Part shown: positions 1 through 12,500 of the stretch, piece by piece
Layout: every line of letters starts with the position of its first letter
How positions within the stretch are numbered: the stretch's first letter is position 1
NCBI GenBank assembly: GCA_015680685.1
Contig: MNCI01036143.1
Span: 218,724-282,723 of the forward strand
DNA from: Gnetum montanum
Taxonomy: Eukaryota; Streptophyta; Gnetopsida; Gnetales; Gnetaceae
DNA: 64,000 nt
Reading direction: 5' to 3'
Position numbers and translations under genes: made by a program
The notes under the pieces: generated by a model
Database searches by the model: none
Seen by the model: the letters and a program-made list of their open reading frames with translations, nothing else
Told to the model about the DNA's origin: nothing

Positions 1-355
1 CCATGGGTTCAATTTCTAGTATTATTTCAACCCTTTAGTGGAGCTTTATCTCCATACCTATGTTCATCATCACCAGAACTAGATGTGAAAGGGGAAGAAG
101 AAGATAAGTAACTAGGAGGATTGCCATGGCTTCTATGGTGTTCCCTAGGGTCTCATGATTTACCGTTTCCAGGCTTCGAGGAAGTCTTAGGCCTTGAGGC
201 CTTTGCTGGTCCAGGACTACCTCATCTCCTCCAGGGTTGTTTGCCTTAGGTGAATGTACTCTTTGAGTGTCATTAGGGTGGTCATGAACATATGAAACCC
301 CTACATAAGAGTGGTCACTCCAATTTTCTTCAACATATATCTCATTAGTTATCTA
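1..355. repeat. Direct duplicate copy 1, ends at N356
   Basis: This stretch recurs at 602-956 with only two mismatches that I noticed (207 against 808, 309 against 910). It stops exactly at the single N at 356. The intervening 357-601 is the next part of the same gag gene, so the arrangement looks like two overlapping contigs joined without merging rather than a biological tandem duplication. Confidence 0.85.
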
Positions 356-601
356 NTAGCTTTTTCCACCCACTTTCAATGTTGTATAAAACATAGGTAT
401 CATGGAAGGTTTTTAAATGATTTTGTGAATTCGAATCATAGCCTTCTACAAATTTGGAAATATTATTCATATCAAGCCTGGGTAGGAAACTCTCTTTGTA
501 ATGCCTATGAGATATCATAACTACAAGGGTTCATCTTCATCAAATAGGTTGTGTAGAAAATTTCTATTTCTATTTGTTCATTTTGATATCTTTGATTCTT
601 C

Positions 602-956
602 CCATGGGTTCAATTTCTAGTATTATTTCAACCCTTTAGTGGAGCTTTATCTCCATACCTATGTTCATCATCACCAGAACTAGATGTGAAAGGGGAAGAA
701 GAAGATAAGTAACTAGGAGGATTGCCATGGCTTCTATGGTGTTCCCTAGGGTCTCATGATTTACCGTTTCCAGGCTTCGAGGAAGTCTTAGGCCTTGAGG
801 CCTTTGCCGGTCCAGGACTACCTCATCTCCTCCAGGGTTGTTTGCCTTAGGTGAATGTACTCTTTGAGTGTCATTAGGGTGGTCATGAACATATGAAACC
901 CCTACATAATAGTGGTCACTCCAATTTTCTTCAACATATATCTCATTAGTTATCTA
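602..956. repeat. Direct duplicate copy 2 of 1-355
   Basis: Near-identical to 1-355 at an offset of 601 bases. Here the copy is followed without interruption by the start of gag and the primer binding site of element F, so this is the copy in its natural context. Confidence 0.85.
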
Positions 957-1115
957 ATGGATGTTCTTGCCATATGATGCATTATCACTTCCTTGTGAAA
1001 GAGACATTGCTTTTAGTTAATGATGTGTATGATTCAATATTTTCTTCAAGGTATATTGTTAATGCATTTACAGTGATCCTGTATGATATAACTAATCTAG
1101 ATAACTAGCACCATT

Positions 1116-1133
1116 CCTCAGCAATGGGGCCAA
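1116..1133 (-). other. Primer binding site of element F (tRNA-Asp type)
   Basis: On the minus strand it reads TGGCCCCATTGCTGAGGA, directly next to the LTR end. It is a decayed form of TGGCGCCGTTGCCGGGGA, the site complementary to the 3' end of plant tRNA-Asp that Athila-type elements use. The tRNA assignment is from memory of that family. Confidence 0.75.
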
Positions 1134-1976
1134 TGATGAGTGATGACGTACACCTACACCCAACCATATGAATCACAAGCATTCACACATGATCCAATTG
1201 AGTTCCATGAATGGGACTAGTTGTGCACCTAAATTGTTATGCTTTGACTATATTTTGTTTTCTTCCTATTTGGACTAGTGGTACCTTGTAACATATGGTT
1301 TAGTCCAAAGTGATGCATGTGATTGATGTAGTCTAGCCTATACTACTCCAAATGACAATAAAGAGATAAATTAATTAGGCTAATTAATAGTGGAAAGTAA
1401 AATCTAACCTAGCCTAGGTGTGATTAGTATCCATTTCTAACCATTTTCACATGCCTTGGACTTCATATAACTATCATTGGGATTACCAAGAATATGTCAT
1501 TGGGCTTACTAAACAATACACTACTAGGTTACCAAATAAGTACACTTAAATGTTCACAATTAGTCTTTCTCATTTTTCTTAATGACAAGAATAGTAAATA
1601 GCAATAAATGGAAACAATAACTAAAAAAAAGTAAATATCAAACAATTAAAGGAAATAATAAATCTAAGTGGATGCTACAATGATGGAAGTAATCTCAACC
1701 TTTATTTCTGGTCATGTAACGTGTCCAAGTACACCACACTCGAATAAGGATGTCATATAATCACAAACATCACATTACAAGCATGCACTAGGAACAACAT
1801 AACTTAAAATCAATAATCTATAAAAAGTTATCTAAATTCTAACAATAAAACTATGTCCCAACCATGCACCTAACTATTGTATGTATTTATAGGCTAGCAT
1901 AGCAAAGACAATATCAGATATTCAACATCATTTCTTAAGACCTGATATCGGAGCTGACAAAAATCATGACTCATCA
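1134..1976 (-). repeat. 5' LTR of element F (Athila-type)
   Basis: On the plus strand it begins TGATGAGTGATG beside the primer binding site and ends GACTCATCA, the inverted TGATGAG...CTCATCA termini found on the other Athila-type LTRs here. Near its far end (1915-1955) it has ATATCAGATATT and CTGATATCGG, part of the palindromic GATATC series typical of these LTR starts. The far boundary rests on the CTCATCA terminus only. The partner LTR lies outside the window, so no target repeat can be tested. Confidence 0.75.
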
Positions 1977-2137
1977 CTTGGAAAATATGCTAAGTGGTAA
2001 TACTCCTTGCAACAATGGTAGTTTTACAACTATACTTCTAAGAGATCGAATAATATAATGTCATTGAAATTTGGTTTAGACTTGGTTTGAATCTTGTACA
2101 GAAAGGCTAATTATTACCTTAACTAGTAATAAAACAC

Positions 2138-3092
2138 AAGAATTTGATGAAGCATCAATAAGCTACATTGATGGGCCCTTGTCAATGAGGTCTTGTTTAC
2201 ATGATGTTGCCCCATCGATGGGGCTACATTGATGGGCCCTTGTCAATGAGGCCTTGTTTACATGATGTTGCCCCATAGATGGGGCTACATTGATGCAGGA
2301 TTAGAGAAAAAACTATAAATATGACCTCCTAGTCATGCTCATGGGTATTATATTCATAGTAGTAGTCAAACTCTTGTAGTTTTTACGTTTGAACATTAGA
2401 ATATTTCTCCAAGTGCTCCCAGTAGGAGCCATTGAGTGTATGGATCTTTATTTGAGCATTGTTGTACCTAAGCATGATAGTGTCTATGGCAATAAACATG
2501 AGCTCCTTGCTAAACATTATAGCATTCTGGATAGTTTAGATATTTATTTATGAATTTAATGATTTTAGTAAATTATTTAAGATTCTATAGTAATTAATCT
2601 AATCAATCAAGATAAGCTGGATACATTAAATATATAAGTATAACTGCTTCGAGCATAACATGTATTGACTTGGTAATCCCAACAATGATATTACTTGGTA
2701 CACCTAGTAGCGTAGCGCTTGGTAACCCAATAGTGGATAAAAGAGTTTAGGACGTATATGGAAAGGGAAATAGATTCTTATGTTAGGATTAGTTATAGAG
2801 TAGTTAGTTAGTTAATTTAAATTAATAATTAAATTACTCTATCTCTCTCTCTCTTCAAGCACCCAAAAACATAAAATATAAACTGATAAAAATGATATGC
2901 CTCAATTACTCTTAACCATACTATTATGCTTCACAAGTGTAATTAGGAAGACAACGAATGACCTTAGGGAGAACTTCACTTCCTAGAAGACTAGTGTATT
3001 GGAAACTATAAAGTCCACAGAATTCGATTGGATTGCATGTGCACTTTGTGTAATTCATATGGTTGGGCATAGGGGTATCTCACTATTCATCA
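2138..3092 (+). repeat. 5' LTR of element I (Athila-type)
   Basis: The right end ATTCATCA is followed by a tRNA-Asp-type primer binding site, which fixes the 3' boundary. Inside are a TATA-like CTATAAATATG near 2314, AGTAGGAGCC, CTTTATTTGAGCA and an AATAAA near 2491, all in the same order as in the LTRs of D, H, J and G. The 5' boundary is taken at TGATGAAGC (2138) by analogy with TGATGAG and is uncertain by tens of bases. Identity to the LTR at 36928-37779 is too low by eye for the two to be a pair. Confidence 0.65.
2162..2283. repeat. Tandem duplication, 61-bp unit
   Basis: Two units of 61 bp start at 2162 and 2223, and a third starts at 2284 but diverges after about 14 bases. Each holds GATGGGCCCTTGTCAATGAG and a CCCCATCGATGGGG-type palindrome (second copy CCCCATAGATGGGG). 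The units lie in the upstream part of the LTR of element I, where the other LTRs carry GATATC palindromes. Confidence 0.8.
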
Positions 3093-3093
3093 T

Positions 3094-3111
3094 TAGCACC
3101 ATTGCTAGGGA
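3094..3111 (+). other. Primer binding site of element I
   Basis: TAGCACCATTGCTAGGGA lies one base after the LTR terminus. It is the same tRNA-Asp-type site as in D (TGGCACCATTGCTGGGGA), with two further G-to-A changes. Confidence 0.75.
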
Positions 3112-3242
3112 CCTTCTTTGTTGAAACATGTTCTATCTTGGATTAGTAAATATTATTAATATCATTGGATGAACTCACGGTCAACATCACTCTTACATGA
3201 CATATAACTACTAAGCACACTGATAATTTTATTTGTTGAAAA

Positions 3243-4347
3243 ATGCCTTCTTCCCATAGGCATGAATATGTTAAACCACCAATCCCACAGGAGTGTAAAG
3301 TGGTATATACTCATCTAGATGAGCATGTACTAGACTTCAACTTCATCCTACATCAAGATGGACAACTATGATGGCATGATATGGAGGGCAACATCGTATT
3401 GCCCCCTAATCGATTTGTCCTTAAAATACTACCTCAAATCCTTAAAAAGTTAGACATCTCAAATCTTCACATGGAATATGTTGTGGATGATCATGACACT
3501 CATGATTATCATCCCACTGAAACATAGTGCAAGAGTGATTGACACTAGGCAAAGCACTATGACCTTGAAAAGGGAAAACATTCTACTAATCTCTTGTTAC
3601 TGCTAAACCAAGATGATAATGTGGATCCTCCCCCTAAGAGTTGTCAATATAGAATTTCTCCCCCCTCTGTTACTGGTGATGAGGGTGTGACCCTGACCTT
3701 GAACCTGTGATCCACTATTCATAAACCAAGTTCAGGAAAAAGTGATAGTCAAGGTAGTGACTCGAGTAAACATCACAATGATAATGGATCTAAGGATGAT
3801 GGTCATAATGAATGAAGAGGTGCTGGTCCACCTCCCTCTTCATCCTCTTCATCTAATTCCAAACATTCCTCTTCATCTGGTGGGTCTCATACAAGCCACC
3901 ATCAAAAAAATTATGATGAAGGTGATTAACAAGACAACAATGACCATCAAGGCCATCAAGAACACAAAGGTGATAGAAATGATCATTGATGTCATTAACA
4001 TAATCATGATAATGAACCTTTTTTGGTGACTAGAAGTATGCTTAACATTGCAGAGGTAGTTAGAATTCCAACTAGGCATTTGAGAGATAGTTAGATCAAG
4101 TTCTTAGACATGAATAATACCCACGATTTGAGAGGGGCTACAATTCTAATATGCAAAATCATCTACATGCTTTCAATGATGCCTATGTCTTACAGAACAT
4201 TAAAAATGATTGGCAGAAACTCAAGCTTTTCCCTAGGACACTCATTAGGAAGCTAAGAGCTAGTAGTAGTTCTTGGAACCAAAATCCATTCGCTAATGGA
4301 GTAGCATGTTAGAGTTGTTTAATGACAAATAATAGATGTACCTCATC
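3243..4347 (+). pseudogene. gag: Athila-type gag, 5' half (element I)
   Basis: An ATG at 3243 opens MPSSHRHEY, followed by VVYTHLDEHVLDFNFILHQ and DMEGNIVLPP. These correspond to the gag of D (VVYVNPNEYVPNFTFILH) and E (VVYNHPDEYVLDFTFILHQ). Around 4030-4345 the later block follows (NIAEVVRIPTRHLRDS, LDMNN and a trace of LFND). It would encode a capsid precursor. It is riddled with stops and frameshifts. At 4348 it is cut off in mid-gene by the LTR end of element C, so the rest of element I is displaced or lost. A 4.2-4.3 kb segment aligns with 43.4-43.65 kb of D. Confidence 0.75.
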
Positions 4348-6122
4348 TGACATCAAAAACATCAATGGTTGGAACATCGAAAGGTTGGTGGGCATATAGC
4401 CTAACCCTGAATCCATGCAAAGGCCATGCTGAGAAATGGAAACAAGGTGCCTTGAATAGTTTTGTAAATTATACAAGGACTTACATGATGTTAAAATGAC
4501 AATGTGCAAGAGGGGTTTATATTGTGTTACACGCGAATACTGGAATAGGTTAAGCTAGAGTGTAACGAGATGTTCCAACTTAAGAACAACAACATGAGTG
4601 TAAAAATCTATATTAGATAGTAGAAAAAAATGTAACAGTTATGCTTAACATCAAAGGAAACTACTTGAAAAAGATGAAACATAACTTGAGAACAAAGAAT
4701 GCACCATCCTAAAAGAAAAAGAATAGCTATTGTAGAAGAAGGGGTGAGATAGATATGTGGTGTACAGGTAGGCATAGTGGTATCATAGTAGTGCAATCAG
4801 TCTCTAGGATGCCTACGACATGGATCTAATTACTACCATGGAAACTAAACCTATCGAGTTGACTGTTGTGTTTTGTAGGTGCAATAGTGGACTGCATTTT
4901 GGGAGGTGCCAAGGTGGGAAGCTTAGGTGTTCAAGTGTGAGAATGTCAAGAATGCACAAAAATTTAAAATGCCCAATGCTCTTTTAATTTTCCAACCCCT
5001 AGAGATCTGAATATCAGGGTATTTATAGGGCTAGGTTTAGCGTGAAATGCAAATTGGACACCACGACGCATGGGCGTCACATGGCATGAGTGTAGATGGG
5101 GTTATGTTGACATGTTATGCTCTCATGAGAGTAGCAAAGTGTTTTTCTCTAAAGAATAGAAATGGGTTTCCAGAGACTACTGAACTATGACTACATTGCC
5201 CCAACTACATGTGCTAGAGTTTGAGAAAACTACAATGTACCTGTAAACAATGCAAAACCAATGCAAGTTGGAGGATACACTCTGAGACTATATCTTCCCC
5301 TCTTTCAAGTAGGGCCAAGCATAGGAAAAATTTTGGAGATCATTGGGGTTGCAAACGAGATGTGAATTACTAATCATACTTGCTAGAGAAGTGTTAGAGC
5401 TAAGAACAAGGCCGATACTAAGTTCTAGAGGCTTTTGGATGCTATTGGAAGCTTTTCTCTACTGTGAATCTAGCTACACTTTAGAGCGTAACACAACACT
5501 TAGTGAAAATTTGCAAAATTTTGATATTTCACATTGGTTATAATAGCTATGTTGGGGAGCATAGTAGGGATACTTAGCCAAATTTTGATAAAATCTATAG
5601 TCTTCCTTCATGATAGACTAGTTACACTTTGGGGCATAGCAGGAGAGGTAGCCTTGAAAGTTAGAAAATGTGCTAATGTGTCTTCCATTTCAAGGTAGCT
5701 TGATAGATCTTTATCCAACACTAGAAAAAACTAGGTACTAGAACCTATGTTATGCTTGCTATGCTATGGAGCATAGCAACCTAAGAGATAGAAAATTTTC
5801 CAAACTATTTTTGCCATCTTGAGCAGTTCTAACAACCTCTAGCTTGGTACTTGGGTGAACTAGCGACTAGGACATGTATCATGTTGGATATGCTAGGGAG
5901 CATAGCAAGCATGATAATCCAAGAGATGGAAAATTTACTGAACTATTTCATTTATCCCAAATGACCTCTAGCTTAGCACTTAGGCAAATTGTTCATGGAA
6001 ATGTGTGCTACATTGGCTATGCTAGAGAGCATAGCACAAACACTTAGAAAAATTTGCCAAGTTTTGACATGTAGAAAAATTTGCTATTGAGGATGTAGAA
6101 GCCCAAAATTGGTAGTGTTTCA
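4348..6122 (-). repeat. 3' LTR of element C (Tat-type)
   Basis: This 1775-bp block is an inverted, diverged copy of the LTRs of element A (7919-9849, 25283-27200). On the minus strand it starts TGAAACACTACCAA at 6122, just after an oligopurine stretch AAAGAGGGGCAA (plus-strand 6123-6134), and ends GATGTCA near 4348. It shares with A a TATA-like CCTATAAATACC (revcomp near 5018-5030) and the chain of GCTATGCTC...GAGCATAGC half-palindromes. It abuts the interrupted gag of element I at 4347, so C inserted into I. Confidence 0.8.
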
Positions 6123-7918
6123 TTGCCCCTCTTTGTTGATGTCTAGAGGATTGGCCTAAGAGATGTCGACAAAGAATACAAAACACCACAGCGAATATGA
6201 CACCAACACCACTTGTTACTTCCCAATTAGACACCGCTTCACTATGCTTGAGAGTGCTAAGGAAATAAAGTATGGTAGGGAACATGTTAGGGACATGGAT
6301 CAAGGGATAACAAGTGGAAAGGATGTTCATTGTGCATGTGGCTATAGGATGCAACATTATGATCACTTTTTGCCCAAAGCATGATCCCTCGTCAGAGTGC
6401 TTATGAGGGAGTCAATAAGCGAAGATGGCCTACCCTTAGGATTTTTACCTCTTGTCAAAGTGCTTATGAGATGGTCGATCTAGGGTTGGATTAGTTGTGA
6501 ATTGGAAACTGTGCTATTTTTATTTGGACATTTTTTTCATCCCATTTTCTCTTTTTTTTCTTTTGGTTTTATTTTTCTTTTATTTTTCTCTTTTCTTTTT
6601 GTTTTTGCTTTCTTCTTTCTTTTTCATTTACTCTCTTGTTTTTTTATGTTTCTAGGTGGACTGTGTGCCACTTAAGAAAATTTTCTTAGAAGTAACTAAG
6701 TTGCATCTGTAGGAGAGGTTTTTCTTCCTTAGGATGAGTTATGTTACATTTTCTTGGGGCTTTCACTAGTCCACAATGGCTCCCCATGAGACAAGTTGCA
6801 TTATGTCCATCATGGATTCTATGGTTGATTGCAAGAACGGTGTTATGTGCATTAGAGATGCTTACAAGGAATGTAGGGAAAATGTAAGGAAAAGGGATAA
6901 ATGTGAATATGCTACAATGGGATAATAGGGATGTGCACTCTTGAGTAGCTTGGTGAGTCAAAGTAGATACATTGGAGTAGTGTGGTGACTTGCCACTACG
7001 ATGAAACACATCCTTGAACAATGTCACTAAGGATTCATGCTACAAATGCAACATAGAGAAAATAAGAAAAACAACCACACCATGTGAGATGAAGGCAAAA
7101 TCCTATTTTCAAGGGCACTAAAAGGTCCACGAGTGTTGTGTCATTTGCAGGTGCATGCAGTGTCCAAAGTAGGAAGGCCAATGTGGGCACCAGTGGTAGT
7201 AGGCTACAAAAGATCTAGTAACCACACCAGAAGTGAGCACACAAGTGGTTAAAAGAATTGCTGATGGAGGTACTTGGGAGTGCTCACCAAGGATAGGAGT
7301 TAGGAAACCCAGCAGCATGGTAGAGAATCACATTGCTGAATGCTCTTCCGAGCTCAGTCAATGGTGAGGGTTAGAGGATGGTAGTGTTATGGCTAGGCCA
7401 TAGTACCTTTGGTTGTCCAACAAATGATGTTGATAGTGAGAGCTCTGACCAAGATGATTAGAAATGGGTGGTAGCTCTGAAAGGTCAGCAAGGTGGCTAA
7501 AGGCATCTCTGAAAGATCAACAAGATGCTGAGGATGATGATGTTGCAAATGTTCTAGAGGGATCCTTGATGATATGAACTTGATTTTGGAACTGCAATGC
7601 CCCACCCCACCCTGCCTAAGAGGTGTGGGTAGGTGACAAAGAATTGTAAGTATTCACGCTCTCTTATCTAAAAAACTATGTGTGTTGAACTATTGATGTC
7701 AAATTGCAAACCTAATTTTAGGTCTTGGTAGACCACATATTGTACTAGTTTAAGGTCCTGGTAGACCATGAACCTAGTTTAAGATCCTGGCAAATTATGA
7801 TGTGCTAGTTTAAGGTCCTAGCAGACCATTGTGCTTATTTATCATCATAGCGGACGGTGGATATTTAGTTTCAGGTCATAGTGGACTAGGTTGTGGGTGC
7901 CAGTTTGACATCATAACT
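6123..7918 (-). other. 3' noncoding region of element C
   Basis: Read on the minus strand this runs from short repeats (CTAGTTTAAGGTCCT-type motifs, 7700-7900) through a long oligopurine tract (plus-strand pyrimidines about 6535-6650) to the LTR. The same order is seen in element A at 23441-25282. Open frames inside it are short and not shared in frame with A, so I see no gene. The region is interrupted at 7918 by element A and continues at 27201. Confidence 0.7.
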
Positions 7919-9849
7919 TGAAACACCACCAATTTCAGTCTTCCACATCTTCAACAACAAATTTGTCTAAGTGTCAAAACTTGGTAAATGTTTTCTAAGT
8001 TTGGGTGTTACACTCTCTAGTGTAGCTAGTGTAGCACATATTAAGGCCTATTTTGCAAAATTTTTCCAATTGTTAAGGCCTATTTTGCAAAAATTTTATA
8101 AGTGTTAGTAGTAGTCATAGGAAACATTTTCTAAGTATCATGCTACACTTCCCAATGTAGTCAGCATAGCACACACTTCCATGGCTAGTTTGCCTAAGTG
8201 TTAGGCCAGAAGTGGTCAAAGATCACTTGGGATGGATGAAATAGTTTGTCAAATTTTCTATCTCCTAGGTTTTCATGCTTGTTACGGTCCACAGCATAGC
8301 TAGTGTAACACATGTTCAGGTGGCCAATTCATCGAAATACTACGCTAGAGGTTGCCAAAATTACTTGGGATAGAAAAAAATACTTCAACAAATTTTCTAT
8401 CTCTTGGATTATTATGTTGTACTATGCTCTATAGTGTAGCAAGCATGACACAGGCTCTAGTGCCAAGTTTTTCCTAAGTGTTGGATCAGAATTTGTCAAG
8501 ATAGCTCGACATGGAAGACACATTTGGCATATTTTATAACTTTTGAGGCTACCTATCCTACTACTTCCCAAAGCATAGCCAACCTACCATGAAGGAAGAC
8601 TGTAGATTTCATCAAAATTTACCTAAGTATCACTACTATGCTCCCTAGTGTAGCTAGTGTAACCAATGTGAAACATCAAAATTTTGTAGATTTTCACTAA
8701 GTGTTATGTTACTCTCTAGAGCATAGCTAGCTTGACACTAGAGAAAAGCTTTTGATAGTATTCAAAAGCTTCTAGAACTTAGAATTGGCATTTTTTATGA
8801 CTCTGACATTCCTATGGAAATCAAGATCATCAATTTATATCTCTTTTGCATCTCCATTAGTGCCCAAAATTGTTTCTACGCTTGGTCCTACTTGAAAGAG
8901 AGGGAACACATAGTCCTAGAGCATACCCTCCAAGTTGTACTATTTTTGCACTATTTGCAGGTATATTTCAGTCTCTCAAAATTTGGCATATACAAACCTA
9001 GTAGTGTAGTCACAGTTCATTAGTCTCTGGGAACTTGTTACTATTCTTTAGAGTGTAACACTTTGCTACTCTCATGAAAGCATAACATGTCAGTGTAACC
9101 TCATCTACGCTCATGCCATGTGGCAGCTAATCTATGTTTCATGCTAAACCTAGCCCTATAAATACCCTAATATTTAGCAGTCTAGGGTTTGGCAAATCAA
9201 AAGAGCATTGGGGATTTTAACTTTCTAAGGATCCCTAGCACTCTCGCACTTGAACATTTGAGCTTCACAGCTTAGCACCTTTCAAAACATAGTCCACCAT
9301 TGCATTGCAATCATAGAACATGACAACAACCAACCCTGTAGGTTTAGTCTCCACTGTAGTCATTAGCTTCACATCCTAGGCATCCTAGAGACTATGACTA
9401 CACTACTATGTTATCACTATTCCTACTTGACACTGCATACCATTCTCACCTCTTGTCTAGCAATAGTTATGCTCTCGATTTTTGGGGTGGTGCAATTTTT
9501 CATTCATAAGCTCTTTTTCATTTCATTTCCAAGAATTTTTCTCTGATATTAAGCATAAATCTTGCACTTTTCTATTGTTTAATACATATTTTCATGCTCA
9601 TGTCATTTTTTTAGGCTAGGACACCCTTCTACACTCTAGCATAGCCAGTCCCAGTATTCGTGCATAACATAGTACAAACCCTTCTTACCTACAGTCATTT
9701 TTTACACCATGTAAGTCCTTGTCTGATTGACCAAACCATTCATGGCACCTTGTTTCTATTTCCCAGCATGGCCCTCCCTGGATTTAAGATTAGGTTGTAT
9801 GCTTTCCAACCTCTTGGTGTTCCAGCCATCGATGTTTTCAAACATCATA
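7919..9849 (+). repeat. 5' LTR of element A
   Basis: Begins TGAAACACCACCAATT and ends AACATCATA (CACA in the 3' LTR, hence a C-to-T change). A TATA-like CCCTATAAATACCC lies near 9162. The U3 part (7960-8760) carries at least six imperfect palindromes built on GCTACGCT/AGCGTAGC, spaced roughly 100-150 bp apart, for example at about 8020, 8145, 8285, 8425, 8640 and 8710. It is preceded by the 3' noncoding region of element C and not by an oligopurine tract, as expected of a 5' LTR. Confidence 0.85.
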
Positions 9850-9854
9850 GTTCT

Positions 9855-9872
9855 TGGTGCTAGAAGAAGGGC
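9855..9872 (+). other. Putative primer binding site of element A
   Basis: TGGTGCTAGAAGAAGGGC begins five bases past the LTR end. It opens with the TGG that pairs with a tRNA CCA tail. It differs from the tRNA-Asp-type site of the Athila elements, and I cannot name the tRNA with confidence. Confidence 0.5.
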
Positions 9873-10323
9873 CTCCCATTCCTTCTGTGTTCAAGGGTAG
9901 TCCCATGTGTTTTCTGCACCTCCATTACTAGTGGTAAGCTAGCATAGATGTAACACCCTTGTGGACCTACCATGGTATTCATTGGATCACATGCTAGCGT
10001 AATAGTTATTAGCATTTTGGTTAGTATAGATTGGTCCTAGTTGTTAGTTATCTTGGAACCTCGTAGGATGAAAAGCCCAATTGTGTCTGTCATGTTAAGC
10101 TCTGAGTGCTCTAGAGAGTGTAACAATCCCTCCGAGTGTAAAAATTCCTTAGAGTGTAAAGAGCATAATTCTAGAGTTAGTTACTTTTTAACAGCATTTC
10201 TAGAGTTAGTCATTTTTTGGCCTATTTTCATAGTTTTCATACTTAGCCATTTTTTTCAACGTTTTCTACAATTAAACATTATTTTTCAATGTCTTGTTTT
10301 CTTAGGTTTTTCTACATAGAAAC
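9873..10323 (+). other. Leader of element A
   Basis: Noncoding 5' leader between the primer binding site and the gag start. It includes short GAGTGTAA-type repeats near 10100-10165 that resemble half of the LTR palindromes. No open frame of note. Confidence 0.5.
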
Positions 10324-12500
10324 ATGAATCCCATGAATACTTCAACCTTTTCCTTGAGTATGGAGGTAGCTCATCTCATTTAATAGGTGGTAGACATTGA
10401 GCAACCACTTAGTCCCATACGACCACAATGGTGGTCACTCAGATTGCATAACCAATTGCCTAAATACAAGGTGTTTGAGGATAAAAGATACAACATCCTT
10501 TATGCTAAGATTTAGGTGGAGCTATCCCTAGATCACAAAGAAATAGAAGCAAAGGACAACTTTGTAATAATCCATCAAAATGGAAAGAAGTTCCTTCCCA
10601 TCCCTGATGCATTCATCCTGCTCATTGACACCTTTAGGTGGCTACTAGACCAACTTATTAGGGTAAGTGGGCTGAAAGAGTAATATGTAGTGTCAAACTA
10701 TGTCGAGGCCCTGTAGGATGGGTGAGAGGAGTTTGAGTCCTATTCAAATAGTGGTTTTTCATTTTACTCCTCTGTTCAATAGCCCACCTCCACTTTTGTC
10801 CTACACCAATCACAGTCATCTACCTTCTTTGAGGTAGTGGTGTCACTTTTTCCACTCAAGTCCATGTTTGTGGTAGCTAGCCACCAAGTACTACATGTAC
10901 AACAAAGTGTAGGACCTTCTAGCACTCTCCCCTTTGTCATCTCCTCCCATTCTATGCAACCTTCCCTATTGGCATTTGTGATTCTAACACTACCATATGT
11001 GTATACGATGCCCATATCTTAGCCACAAACAATTCAAGTGTCTTTCATCCCATCCCTCTTAGTAGCACCTACAACAATAGCCCAAGCCACAACTATGTGG
11101 TGGGCTGAAACCTCTATGCCTATGGCATAGCTATCATTCATTCCACAATACATGCAACAACAAACTCAACAAACTCAACAAGTGTCTCATGTGGTGGCAT
11201 AGCCCATAATAGGGCTATGGCTACTCATACGACACCACAAGCAATGCAACCTGTGTAACTTATTGCATCATTCTTGAGTTTGGACCATGCATTCCAACTT
11301 ATTCAAACTCTCATGGAGGAGGTTAGGTAGCTTAAAGTGGCTAACTCAAAAATGGTTCATGTGATGGACTTATATCAAGATAAATCCCATTAGTCTTGTG
11401 GTCATGTTGCTAACTCTGCCTCCTAGGGTCCAACTTCCTTAATTCACAAAATACAATGGTAAGGGGGACCCTAGTTCCAACCTTGTAACTTTATGTTCTA
11501 AATGCTTGCTTTTGCAAGCATGGACACACATGATCATCCACATCTTTGCCATGTCCTTGACTAGGAAAGCTCTTAATTCATACCATGCACTCCCCAAAGC
11601 TTCCATATCAACTTTAGAGAAGCTGATCAGCCAATTTGTAACTCACTTCAAGTACAACTTGAAGCTTGAGGCCATATTAGACCAGGTAATGAACATCAAG
11701 CAAGGGGTGCTAAAGCCAATACAAAAATTCATACAATGTTGGAGTACTTCCGTCAATGAGATTCGTGAGACAATAGTGGAAACTCACCTTCTAGCTATCT
11801 TTAAGGGTATAGTAAATGACTTTATCAAGTTAAAACTATACTACTTTGTCCCATGCACTCTCAGCTAATTTTTTGCTCAAATGATGAGCATACAAGATGT
11901 GGAAAAAGTGATTAAGGACCCAACCTATGTGGCATATAAAAATGTGCATACAAAAAAGGACAAGGAAAAGGGAAAGGAAATAAGAACCATTGTAACTATG
12001 GCTGATGAAGCTAAACCCAACAATACTAAGTCAATAGCCAAGGAGCCTAAAGCCCTGGCCGACAACAATAAGGCATTAGGTTCTAGCACTATGGGAACCA
12101 ACCAGCTTGCACCATTGATGGCTATGGGGCAAGCTTCCCAAAGGTCAAACTTTGAGTGCAATAATTACTCAAAGTATACCCCCTTGCCCATCAAGTTATA
12201 TAGACTCTTGAATCAGTTTCTTAGTGTTGGGTGCATCCAACACCAAAAAATGTCTAAGGATGTATGAAAATGCCATGAGAGGTACTATGAGGTCCCCAGA
12301 AACCCCTCTATAGCTATGCCAAATGAGCCCCTAGTCCCTAAAAGCTTTATATTGGACCAATTTTGCAATTATCATCAGTTGTATGGCCATGACATAGACT
12401 ATTGCTTGGCAATAAAAGATGACATTTAACGCATGATTGATCAAGGTAAATTCATCCTTGATGACAAAAATCCTATGCAACCAAAAAATTAAATAATTAA
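10324..12500 (+). pseudogene. gag: Tat-type gag (element A)
   Basis: An ATG at 10324 opens MNPMNTSTFSLSMEVAHL, with the later LPKYKVFEDKRYNILYAKI in the same frame. A capsid-like segment at 11506-11868 contains ALNSYHALPKASISTLEKLI, the usual gag region with a conserved SI-x-(S/T)-x-x-L-x-x-x-F. The C-terminal knuckle near 12358-12420, FCNYHQLYGHDIDYCLAIKD, has the C-x2-H-x3-GH-x4-C pattern typical of Tat/Ogre gag. The protein would form virus-like particles. Several TAG/TAA stops and frameshifts break it. Bases 12500-12780 continue as a proline-rich linker in which PFVI(K/R)LP occurs about three times. Confidence 0.8.

Larger units (their letters stand above)
1..1007 (-). pseudogene. gag: Athila-type gag, N-terminal part (element F)
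   Basis: Read on the minus strand, an ATG at 1007 opens a reading frame beginning MSLSQ, the same start as the gag of element G at 63468, and the later residues YVGVSYVHDHPNDTQ correspond to YAGVLYVHRHLNDTQ there. Bases 357-601 encode a further gag stretch with LDMNNI and the FHDTYVLYNIE motif shared with the gag of element D. The product would be a retrotransposon capsid precursor. The frame is broken by a stop soon after the start and by the duplicated segment around N356. The gene lies just downstream of an LTR and primer binding site and runs out of the window. Assignment is by similarity to the other copies here; a functional protein is excluded. Confidence 0.75.

Noticed and set aside
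2830-2865. CTCTCTCTCT run as a promoter element
   Set aside because: Short microsatellite within an LTR; no independent support.
3742-4029. Open frame of 95 codons rich in M, I and T
   Set aside because: Alternate frame of the low-complexity part of the element I gag; composition reflects ATG/ATC-rich DNA and no homologous frame exists in D or E.
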